Shown in pieces: positions 21,345-32,300 of a stretch of DNA of 64,000 bases. Position 1 is the first letter of the stretch. Every line of letters begins with the position of its first letter. The translations under genes and the position numbers were made by a program. This stretch comes from Argentina anserina (taxonomy: Eukaryota > Streptophyta > Magnoliopsida > Rosales > Rosaceae), in contig NC_065874.1 of the NCBI RefSeq assembly GCF_933775445.1, positions 11,365,001-11,429,000 of the forward strand, read 5' to 3'. The notes under the pieces were generated by a model. It worked only from the letters and a program-made list of their open reading frames with translations. It had not been told where the DNA came from and searched no databases.

Positions 21345-24138
21345 TTACAAGCTAAACCGATGATGAGATTAAAAAAGCTCTCTTCCAAATGCATCCTTCA
21401 AAAGCGCTTGGACCCGATGGTATGTCTCCATGTTTTTTCAAAAATTTTGGGATGTTGCCAGCACTGATCTTTGCATGGTAGTCAAAGAGCTCCTTATGAC
21501 TGGTCGTATTGCTCAAGAGTCGAATTTCACTCATCTCACCCTTATTCCAAAAGTTAAAGATCTGAAGGTGGCAACGGACTATAGACTAATTGCTCTGTGT
21601 AATGTGGTATATAGAATTGCGTCCAAGACACTGGCTCCATTACAGAGTGCTTTTGTACTAGGATGATTGATTTCTGATAATACTTTGGTAGCAACTGAGG
21701 TGGCTCATTTTATGATGAATTTGCGGCGTCAGGCTGAGGGTTTCTTTTCTTTGAAGTTAGATATCTCTAAAGCATATGATCGGCTTGAATGGGCTTCGAA
21801 GCAGTGTTACTTCGATTTGGTTTTTGTAGACAGTGGGTAGATATTGTGTTAGCTACAGTTAGATCAGTAAGCTACTCAATTCTGCTTAATGGTTCTCAGC
21901 AGGGGTTTATTATGCCCAGTCGGGGTATTCGACAAGGTGACCCTCTTTCACCTTATTTATTATCTTATTAGCAGAGGGCCTCTCCTCTTTAATCTCGATG
22001 GCAGTACAAGATGGAGTAGTTCGAGGATTATCTATGTCTCCGACTGCTCCAGTTATTCATCACCTCTTGTTTGCAGATGACAGTTTTCTATTTGGTCGGG
22101 CAGATGTGAGAGAGTGTAGAGCCATTAAAGGTATTTTACAAACATATGCTAGAGCTTCTGGACAGTGTGTTAATTTGCAGAAGTCTAGTGTGGTTTTTAG
22201 TGGTAATGTGACTTTGCAGTCTAAGCAATCGCTTGCAAGTATCTTGGGGGTTAATTGTGTGGGGGAGCGTGGTCTCTATCTAGGGCTTCCTGTTCATGTG
22301 GGCCATAATAAGAAAGCTATCTTTGCTTACTTGAAGGACCGCCTCAGCAAAAAATTGATCAGTTGGAAGACTAAGATTCTTAGTGCTGGAGGTCGTGAAT
22401 TACTTCTAAAAGTGGTGGCTCAGACAATTCCTAATTATGTGATGTCTTGTTATGCCTTACCTAAGACCCTTTGTACAGAATTGCAGCAATTGCGTTGCGA
22501 TTTTTTCTGGGGTTCCACGAAGGAGAAGAAGATAATACACTGGCGATCTTGGGCGCGTATGTGTATTCCAAAAGAGAACGGTGGATTGGGCTTCAAACAT
22601 ATGTATGCTCATAATTTGGCCATGCTTGCTAAGCAAGGCTGGAGAATAATGCAGAACCCTAATTCCTTAGTGGCACGGATATATAAAGCATTGTATCATC
22701 CCCACACCTCCTTTCTTGAAGCCGATATGGGTGAAAGGCCTTCTTATTCTTGGAGAAGCATTATGGAGGCTCGGCCGGTGTTACAAGTAGGCCCTACATG
22801 GCGTGTTGGGGCTGGTTGTACCATAGCCATTTGGTCTGATGACTGGATTCCAAGTATCTCTCCTCATGAGCTTTCTAGACCCCCGGATGCGGTTTTTGAC
22901 TTTGTATCTGATTTGATTGATGAGCATACCAAAAGATGGGATAGGGTTGCTATTTATGCATGTTTTCCTGATGATATAGCAGAGAAGGTCTTAGCTATTC
23001 TTCTTAGTAGCAGGTCTCCAATTGACCGCTTTCTTGGAAGTTTGATAAACGAGGGCATTTGTCAGTTAAGTCGGCATATAAAGTGGCCCGTGACTTGTAT
23101 TTTCGCCACTTATCGGCCTCTACTTCAACGGGGGATCCGTACATTGCTATCTGAAGAGCTTTATGGAGAGCTAATGTTCCAAACAAGGTAGCTCTCTTTG
23201 GGTGGCGAGCCGCACATTTTTTACTTCCGGTACGAGCTTCACTCGTTGACAAAGGCTACAATGGAGTGTTGGAATGTGTAGTTTGTGGACAAGCAACGGA
23301 GACCATGGAACATTTGTTCTTTGATTGTCATGTGGCAAAGTCCTTGTTCTCACAACCACCATTCTCATTCCCGAATTCCAACCTCTCATGGAAAGATTGG
23401 TTTTTTGACCGTGCTAACTCTCTTACGCCGGATCTATTTAATAGATTTTTGGTATTGTTATGGTATGTGTGGAAACATCGTAATGATATTTATTTGAGGG
23501 ATAAGAGACAGACTAATCCTCAGTTACTTTATGCAACTATGGCATGGTATGATGAGTATTTGAAGGCAAATTCTTTCTCACAGCAAAACCAAGTGAACAA
23601 GGCCAATCGGCGGCAACACTGGACTGCTCCTGATACTGGTATAGTCAAGCTCAATACTGATGGCTCTTTCTTACCATCGAGCGGCTATGGAGGGGCTGGT
23701 GGTGTTCTGTGGGATTCTCAAAGTGAGTTCATTGCTGGTTTTGTTCACCGTTTGGATTTTGTCTCGTCGGCACTTCAGTCGGAGCTTATAGCTATTTGGT
23801 ATGGGCTGAATTTGCTTACTACTATGGGAGTATCAAAGGCAGTTATAGAGAGTGATTGTATGGCCGTTGTTCAAGCGATTATTTCGCTGGTTCGTGATCT
23901 CTCTCGCCTATGAGTGTTTTAATCTCTGATATTTATAGTATGCTAGCGGAACATGCAGACTTTTGGTTTAATTTGCCCCTAGGCAGACTAATATTGTAGC
24001 TCACAGACTAGCTGGGTTAGGTTTTGACTCAAGGTTCATGTTGAATGGTTTGCGAATGCTCCAGACCTTATACTGGCATCCAGATGTATGATTCTCATCG
24101 TATGCAGTAATAAATTTCTTTGTTCCTTCAAAAAAAGA
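21345..24138 (+). mobile_element. 5'-truncated L1-type LINE
   Basis: The copy begins inside the RT domain and runs through RT, a zinc-knuckle region and an RNase H domain to a short A-rich tail (TTCCTTCAAAAAAAG, ending near 24138). ORF1, the endonuclease and the first RT blocks are missing, which is the usual outcome of incomplete target-primed reverse transcription. No target duplication could be found by eye. The tail lies about 90 bp upstream of a TIR element and 450 bp upstream of the glycosyltransferase ATG. Confidence 0.85.
21357..23911 (+). pseudogene. LINE ORF2 remnant (RT, zf-RVT, RNase H)
   Basis: Motifs in order: DDEIKKALFQMHPSKALGPD at the truncated start, an ALCN block, KLDISKAYDRLEW (first catalytic Asp), SRGIRQGDPLSPYL, LLFADDSFLF (catalytic Asp pair, near 22065), a long 3'-RT and thumb region to about 23190, then the zf-RVT block (CVVCGQATETMEHLFFDC) and an RNase H with LNTDGSF, SELIA and ESDCMAV. 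Breaks: a stop at 21664, frame changes near 21800-21990, a frameshift near 23060 and loss of the tail after 23911. The longest intact piece is 21998-23191. It is not functional, but it is young enough that the frame is readable throughout. Confidence 0.85.
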
Positions 24139-24226
24139 GGTATGCTTGTAGTTGTGTTGCAAACTGAATGCCTATTTTACGGCATTCATATCACATCGTA
24201 TATTCAGATGTAAAAGCAGGAAAATT

Positions 24227-24358
24227 CTAGTATACATCAATGTATGTTATACATCTCACATCCGACAGTCGATATTGTTTTATGAGTGGGGTCAGAAAAT
24301 TAATATCGGTTGTCAACCGTTGGATGTGAGATGTATAGCATACATTAATGTATACTAG
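24227..24358. mobile_element. small palindromic TIR element (132 bp) upstream of the glycosyltransferase
   Basis: Inverted ends of about 37 bp with two mismatches (CTAGTATACATCAATGTATG and its partner). They are flanked by ATT on both sides (24224-24226 and 24359-24361). The 3-bp duplication and near-hairpin form suggest a PIF/Harbinger- or Tourist-like MITE; the superfamily is inference. The copy ends 230 bp before the start codon of the next gene. Confidence 0.75.
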
Positions 24359-24509
24359 ATTAACCCGCAAAAGCATATAGATCGTAATCGATCGATCTTA
24401 ACCTACTATATATCAATACATGTAATTCCATCAAACCCATGCATGCAGAAAATCTTTACCACATTTTACTCGGTCATCAGTTTCAGTAACTACCACCTAA
24501 AACTTGGCA

Positions 24510-24515
24510 TATAAA
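24510..24515 (+). promoter_or_regulatory. TATA box of the glycosyltransferase gene
   Basis: TATAAA in the context GGCATATAAATC lies 74 bp upstream of the ATG, leaving room for a short 5' leader of roughly 40-50 nt. Confidence 0.6.
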
Positions 24516-24588
24516 TCTTGCATTCAACACAGATCTTGACCAAAACTATTACTGCTACTATCACCAGCAATTGCAAACAACACCCATT

Positions 24589-25962
24589 ATGGATCCTTCA
24601 AGCTCCCACATAGCCATGTTCCCATGGTTCGCCATGGGTCACATGACTCCCTATGTCCACCTCTCCAACGAGCTCGCCTCTCGCGGCCACCGCATCACTA
24701 TCTTGGTTCCTAAGAAAGCTCAAGACCAGCTCCAACACCTCAACCTCCACACCAACCTCATCACCTTCTTCCCTGTCCTCGTCCCTCACGTCGAGGGCCT
24801 CCCGGAGGGCACTGAAACCGCATCTGAGATCCCTTTATCAGCCAATGGACTCCTGGCCGCAGCCGTGGACAAAACCCGGAAGCAGCTCGAGGAGTACTTA
24901 GAGGCTCACAAGCCTGACATGGTCTTCTACGACACTGCACATTGGATGCCAGAGATTGCTAGAAAGCTGGGGATTAAGACCGTTTGTTACAATGTCGTTT
25001 GCGCGGCAGCTATTGCTTGTACACTTGTCCCGGCTAGGAAACTTCCCATTACGGCGGAAGACCTAGAGAATCCGCCGGCCGGGTACCCTTCCAAGACCGT
25101 CGTGCTTCGCGGGGCCGAGTCCCGGTCTTTAATGTTCATTACGATGCCGTTTGGGGATGGGATCACATTTTACGACAGGACAACGAAGGCTTTAAAAGAA
25201 TGTGATGCCATATCTATTAGGACATGCAGAGAGTTAGAGGGTGACATGTGTGATTACATGCAAGCTCAGTTTAACAAGACTGTGCTTTTAACTGGTCCAG
25301 TGTTGGGGCTCCGTGATGAAGAAGGCCAATTAGAGGAGAGGTGGTCTAAATGGCTAGGTGGGTTCGAGCCAGGATCAGTGGTGTATTGCGCTTTTGGAAG
25401 CCAGTACATTCTTGAGAAGGAACAATTTCAAGAGCTTGTGTTAGGGTTTGAGCTAACCGGGTTGCCATTTTTGATAGCACTGAAGCCACCTATGGGGTGT
25501 GATAGTGTGGAAGAGGCACTGCCTCAAGGGTATGAGGAAAGGGTTAAGGGGAGAGGGGTTGTGTCTGGGGGATGGGTGCAGCAGCCATTGATCTTAAGGC
25601 ATGCGTCGGTTGGCTGCTTTGTGAATCATTGTGGTTTTGGTTCAATGTGGGAGTCCTTGCTGACCAACAATCAGATTGTGTTGGTGCCTCACTTGGGTGA
25701 TCAAATGTTAAACACCAAGCTACTTGTGAATGAGCTAAAGGTTGCCGTGGAGGTGGAGAGGGAAGCTAATAGGTGGTTTTCAAAGGAAAGCTTGAGCAAA
25801 GCTATTAGAAGCGTGATGGATAAAGAGAGCGAGGTGGCTAATATGGTGAGGAAAAACCATGCCCAGTGGACTGAGAAACTATCAAGTCCAGGGTATATGA
25901 GTGGTTATGTTGATAGATTTGTCGATAGTCTGAGAGATCTTTGTAAAGTTGCTCGAGACTAG
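24589..25962 (+). CDS. UDP-glycosyltransferase, UGT79-type (flavonoid glycoside branch-forming family)
   Basis: Single-exon frame of 457 residues; the ATG at 24589 begins MDPSSSHIAMFPWFAMGHMT. The family's catalytic His is H18 in AMGHMTP, and its Asp partner is D115 in FYDTAHW. The UDP-sugar-binding PSPG box spans W329-Q372 with the usual 44 residues; HCGFGSMWES replaces the commoner HCGWNS, as is normal in the UGT79/UGT91 group. Relatives in this group add a second sugar to the sugar of anthocyanins, flavonols or terpenoids; the acceptor and sugar donor here cannot be told from sequence. The final Gln of the PSPG box suggests glucose or xylose but is a weak predictor. The protein is cytosolic, with no signal peptide. 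The gene is intact and has a TIR element in its near promoter. Confidence 0.93.
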   Translation: MDPSSSHIAMFPWFAMGHMTPYVHLSNELASRGHRITILVPKKAQDQLQHLNLHTNLITFFPVLVPHVEGLPEGTETASEIPLSANGLLAAAVDKTRKQLEEYLEAHKPDMVFYDTAHWMPEIARKLGIKTVCYNVVCAAAIACTLVPARKLPITAEDLENPPAGYPSKTVVLRGAESRSLMFITMPFGDGITFYDRTTKALKECDAISIRTCRELEGDMCDYMQAQFNKTVLLTGPVLGLRDEEGQLEERWSKWLGGFEPGSVVYCAFGSQYILEKEQFQELVLGFELTGLPFLIALKPPMGCDSVEEALPQGYEERVKGRGVVSGGWVQQPLILRHASVGCFVNHCGFGSMWESLLTNNQIVLVPHLGDQMLNTKLLVNELKVAVEVEREANRWFSKESLSKAIRSVMDKESEVANMVRKNHAQWTEKLSSPGYMSGYVDRFVDSLRDLCKVARD

Positions 25963-26375
25963 TGTTTCTTTTACCACTCGCCGTCTGTGTAACCCTTGTG
26001 TATTTTCTTGCTTGTAGGGTTTACCTTATGATTTGTACTTAATTACATAAGCAACGGTTCTTCCTAAACCCAAAACTGATCGAATCCCAGATATAGCAAA
26101 TCGAACACTAAAAGCTGGTAATAGATAATATTTGTGTTGCAATTTGAAACTAATAACAGTAACATTGCTTATGGAATAATGAATGAAAGAATAGTGTCAA
26201 GATGCTATACAAGGTGTGCGAGGTCACAACTTAAGAAGGATCAGGAAAACGTAATAAAAAATAAATATGAATTTTTTCCTGTTAAATGACTTGGTAAAAT
26301 GTTCACGTCCAAATTCCGCAACAGCACAAAATTTTGCCATGGTTAGACAAATCCAAGCTGTGAAATCTCATCAGG
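25963..26375. other. convergent 3' flank between glycosyltransferase and AAA ATPase genes
   Basis: Holds the 3' UTRs of both genes. No other feature was recognised. Confidence 0.5.
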
Positions 26376-29300
26376 TCAATGAAAAGGTGGTTTGGTCATT
26401 ACTATCAACTGTATAAGTGAACAGAGGCAGAGAGTCTCGAATTTACAGTGGTAAGAAACGTCTTTGTCTAGATGCATATGAACGAGCACACCATCACGAA
26501 AAACAAATTTTGAACCAAACCTGAGATGACTATTCGCAGGAGCATTCGCCTTACGAGTAAAGCTCTCCTTGCTGGGGTGACATATACATTCCACTGGTGA
26601 AAGAATCTTATTTCCTGATATATTGCAATGACATGTTCCTGATTCCGGCAACTCAGATGTCTCAGTATTTCTGTGTCTCCTTTTCTTATCACATGAATTG
26701 CTAAAACCTCCTGAAACCTGAATTTTTCCAACTGCTGAAAGAAGATCCACAGACAGTGATGCCACAATATCATGGACATCCTCTACTGTCCATTGGCTCC
26801 CATTTGATCGCCATTTCTCGATGAGAATTTTCTTTGTCAAACTGTGAAGGGTATCTAGGCATTCAGAGCAACAATGATATCCGCATACAAACCCAGAATT
26901 CGTAGAGGGACTGCTTTTGGGAGAGAAGTTGACATCAACATCATGCTCATCAGCATTGGTCTTTGCTACGCACTCAGGGAGATTGTCCTTACTTGAAAGG
27001 TTTTCATCAGGCTTATCTAGGCACTTGGGCAAACAAGTGATGTTTGAGAAGCTGACATCAACCTTATGCTCATCGGCATTGGCCTTATCTAGGCCTTCAG
27101 AGAGATTGGTTTCACTTGCCAAGTTTGCATCAGGCTTATCTAAGCACTCTGGCAAACTGGTGATGCTTGAGAAGCTGACATCTGCATGAACCCCATCAGC
27201 CTCAGGCTTACCATCATCATGACGGCTATGAGCCTCCACTGGGGACAAACCATTAAGGTTGTTGCAACTGGCCACAGAACTAGAAAGCTTCACACTGCCA
27301 AATATATCAGTAGTTGGGCTATCCTCGAGCATGACATCAGATTCCGTGCATTTAAATCCATTTGGACGTTTCCAAGATTCAGAATCTACTGTAACAACTG
27401 TGTGATCTGACTCATGGGGTTTAGGGTGTGTCCCATTTTTGTCATTCATAATTTCAGCAGAATCTTGAAGAGATGCATCCAGGGCAGAATCTGGTAGGAC
27501 AATCTTCTGTCCAGAAGAATCAAAACTTGCAAGTCTACCCTCAGAACCCAAATCAGCAACCTCTTCATTCATGTCAATGCTGACAATTTTTTCAGCATCA
27601 AACCCTTCAGGGCAAACTTCCAGCACTTCATGCTCATCGGAGCATTTTCTTGAATCTTGTGGCTCATAATCCTCACTCCAAACTTGATTATTCATAGGGT
27701 TATCGTCTGGAGGTCTCACAGTGATTAGCTTAGAATTTGCCAATTTCATTGGACCGTCCTGCTCTAAACTGAAATGTGAGCAATTGCTATCAGGTAACAA
27801 CCCAGTAAATTAAAATAAAAGAAGAACAAAACCACAAATTCACCATATGAACATCAATTACCTCTGCAAGGTGTATGCCCAGCTATTAACCACATCTTCC
27901 AGATAGGCTACTTGTGACAAAAGGCGAACATATTGATATCTATCTTTGCCGGCTTGAACTTTTGCATTGATCTGTGCAACTAGAATCTCAAGAACCTTCC
28001 GCACCTCAGAAGACACTTCTCTGAGTGATGTGTAGAAACCTCGATATGCCGATAAACCAACAGCAATCAGGCCTCTAACTAGGCTGGAATTTTCTTTGCT
28101 TTTAGATTTCTTTGCCAAAGCTACCATTTCTAGCGAGTTGCTAGGACGAACTATACATGAATTGAATGGCCAACCCTTCCATGGTCCACTTACGTCTGCA
28201 GAAGGACCTTCTTTAAGTTTTGAAGTGAACCAACAAAGTTCAGCAAAATGAGGATATCGCAGTATCTGATAGCCAAATGAAGATATTGCTAGCAGAAGGC
28301 TTGACTTCCCATTTCCAATAGGATTGCTAGGTGGTGGAGGAGCTTTAAGATGAGATTCAACAGGAGAGAAAGTTATATCGTTGTTTGCATCAGCTGATCC
28401 AGGATGTGCACTGTGATCAGCCATCTCAGACTGACCACTTGTAACATGCAAGTCTCTGTCCTTACATGAAGTTGTATGAATGTGAGATGTTTGATGAACT
28501 AATAGAACAATCTGTTGAACTAGATCCCTTGATAACTGTGCTGAAGATGAATTGATCACCAAATCATGGTCGAAATTTCCATCAACCTGAACAGAAAATC
28601 TGGGAACAGTATGTTTCACAGGAACTGACCGATGGCCATTTAAAAGGTCACTCTTAAAGAATTGCCTTATTCTGACTGGAAGCACTGGACATGGAACTTC
28701 TGATGTAGCCTGTTGGAAAATTAGAAACAAGTACATATTTACATTACTAGTGTTAATAATTATTCTATCTATTTATCATAAAGCAAAGATAACAAACTCA
28801 TGAAGTATGAATTCACATCATGTACATGAAAGAATTAGTTTAAACTTTAAACAAAATAGCCAAGAAGGAACTTTATGCAATATGAAAGAACACTGCATGC
28901 TTTTGTATAGTTCAGTAATTTCTTATTACTTATGGATTTGGGTGTATGTTTTTTGTTTTAGACACGCTCAAAGGTCAATCTGCATACCGTATTCCATGTG
29001 TTTACTATTGTAATGTAACTTCACTATACAAATTATCTGTAAATTGTCAATCTGAAGTTCTAAACACAAATTTTTGTATTATAAATGAACAATGATGAAG
29101 TTTCCTTTTAATATAAAATGGTATTATAGAAAACCTATATAAACTCGAAATGGTGTGCGTACTGCCTGTTATTATATATATTTGGGAATCAGACCCAAGA
29201 GCATGTACCATCTTCCACCTCTCCCTAATGCCAAAAATTAAAAGAACAAAAAGACACAAAACCCAGACAGGACCTGGAAAATAGTTATTCTGCCTTTAAC

Positions 29301-32300
29301 TTTTGTTATAATAAGATACCTTTAAGAAACTGAAAACATTGTATACAGAAAGTTTCACGGAATTTATCAGTAGGTATCAGAATTTACTCAGTAAAAAAAA
29401 AAAACAAGAAGCCTACGATCAATTCAGATCGAACAGGAAAGATAATCCCCCTATGGTAAAAGAACTGTACATATTATTCACCATATAACATGTTCTTATA
29501 TCATTTAGTACTCAGATAAAGCAGACCTGGCTGCTGCTTCTTTTTTTTCTTCTTCTTCTTCTTCTTTTTTTTTTTAAATCAATCGAAAATATCTGCCAGA
29601 GATAAACTCAGATATGCCCAACTCAACAAGTAATATATAGCCACAAAATTTCATTTGGCAAAGGCCTAACGTCTAAAAGGGATAAAAGTAAAACACAAAA
29701 ACTGACTAGCTGACTCCTAAAACAGGAAAAACACATGTATCATCTTGAAAGACTAGCTCTTGAAGGCCCGATGGGGACTTAATAGGCATTTGGAACCCAG
29801 TAATTTCTATAGATTTAAAGGCCTAAAATCCACTGTAGTTACCTTCCCTATAGGTAAATAATATAGATATCTCACTCTACTAATTGAAAGTATGTTATGA
29901 CATTATAATTAGTAAATATAATTTTTACAAAGAAAGCAAATTAATAGAATATGAACATTGAAATTAGACCAAGACAACAAAAAAGTGGCTGGAATTTAAA
30001 CATAGTCATCAGCTTATTCAGCTACATGCAACACCACAGCTAAAGAAGCTCTATAACTGTGATAAAAAGATACAAAGATTTAAACAAAAAAAAACAGCCA
30101 AAAAAGAGAGAAAGAATAACAGCCTACCAGAATCATAAAAGATGAAGAGACACTTAGAGACTCCACTTGCTCCACAAACAAGTTCCAAGCATGTGAAGCA
30201 GTCTGAGAAACATCACTTTGGCACTCCAATATTTCTTCTGATTTGCATTGCTGCGATAAGGACCCACTTTCATCTGTACTCACTTGACCATGCGGACAAT
30301 AGGACTTCTGATTCTCGGGAAGTTGATGCTTTTCATTGTCAGGGCATTGATGGTTTGATACATCTGCATCACTATCTTCTATTACTTGACTAGGTGTCTC
30401 CACTGCCCACAAATCAATTCTTGGCATGAAAATGACACAAGACCCCATGCTGGAACATTTCTCTGCAATAGAAAAAGGAATTTGCTCACAATCATAAAAA
30501 TTGAAATGCTTGAGAACTCTGCATGCATAGAGAGAGAAAGAGAGGAGCAAAGAGAATGTTATACAAAAAATGAAATAAACAAAAATAAAGACCGGCCCAG
30601 TAAGGTCCCCAGATCTTAGTGGCAGGTGAGTATTCATGTAACTGACAAGAGCTAAACCTAACAAACAGAAATCATGGCTAAAGAACAAACATTAAGAATT
30701 GAACAATGTTATTTCAGTAATCAATATTAAAAGTTTAACTTAGTTTGGGAAGCACAACTGAGGATTATTGAAATATTGTATGACCAAGTAACTTACGACG
30801 CTTGCTTTTTTTGTTCTTTCTTTTTTATGGAAGGTTGTAATTAATGAAAATCGCCCCAGAAACTAATACAGTAGATCTTCCAGCTCAATGAGAGATTTCA
30901 GTCACACAACAACTTAAACTGAAAAGTTTGTCTGAAAATAGAGAAAGGCCAAAAAGTTGCACACAATAAACTCAAGCATCAAACACAAGAAGCAAGTAGG
31001 AGACATCTACAGGTTAAAATTCATGAAGTTGAATTCTCTATGCAAATAATTAACAAGATAAAAAGAGAGTAACATACTTAAAATTTGTGTTATCCCTTGG
31101 GCAATATCTCCATGTCCTTCTAGCATAACTGTAGCCAAATCAACCTTCTGGATTTCTACATTCCCAACAAAGCAGTGAAGAAGGCAGGAAGCAAGATGCC
31201 TTTGTCCAGATCTCGAGTTTCCAGCAATCAGTATCCGAAATCCTGGTTTGTATGTTGAGGCATCTGATCTGTTTTGCAACAAAGTAGGGCGGGTGCCACC
31301 ATTGTGCTCAACAGAAATCTCAGAATTCAAAATTCCGTCATCAACATCATCATAATTGCAAACTTCAGTATCAGCAACAGCAGTATTTCCATTCAAGATT
31401 CCCACGTCTAATAGCTTTCTCTCTATATCCTTTGCAACATCTGCTTCCTGAAGTAAAACATCAATATGGGACCACCAACGATCACTGAGCATATTTTTTC
31501 TATTCAAGGCAGAAACCACCACACTTTCAATCATTGTTGCAGCTCTTCTCAAAGATTTCGGCAACCAGAGGCGTTCATCAAGATAAAGGGATACGAGCAT
31601 GGTAGATAATGGTTGTAGAAGACATGGGATAAGCTGGGTTGGAAGAGGAGAGCACACTACTTCATTAGCAGCTATTCCTACTTCCCTACGAGAGCAGGGA
31701 GGTGGAGAACATGTCAGAGCCTCCAACCAATCCTTGTCCTCCACTACAAAGGAAGGTAGAAGGAGGCGTTTGGGCTCAAAATCTTTCTTTCCAGCAGCAG
31801 ACAAAACTTCATGCAAAGGGAAGTTCCTTTTCAAAGAGATCATGGCTGCTTGAGTGCAAAGTGCTTGCAGATCTGCACCAGCAAATCCAGCAGTTCCTTT
31901 TGCAATCGACTTAAGCACAGATCCGCTGACGGGTTTGGGCCATTTTTGAGTATGAACAGAAAGAATGGATGCTCTGTCATCTTCTGACGGTAGTGGAAAA
32001 TATATTTCCCTGTCAAATCTTCCAGGCCGTCTCAGTGCTGGATCAATGGCATCAGGACGATTTGTAGCCCCTATCACTACAACCGAACCTCGAGATTTCA
32101 AACCATCCATTAAAGCAAGCAGTGTTGACACAACTGAACTATGTGTCTGGTCTTGCTGCCTTGTTCTAGATGGTGCCAACCCATCAATCTCATCAAAGAA
32201 TATTATAGAAGGCTGGCATTTCTCAGCAACCTGAAACAAGAGTCTTAGTTGGCGCTCAGCATCACCAACATATTTTCCTAAACAATCAGCACCTTTACGC

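Noticed and set aside
30080..30688. Long minus frame that looks like a separate hydrophobic protein
   Set aside because: It is exon 4 of the AAA ATPase with intron sequence on both sides; the hydrophobic ends are intronic.
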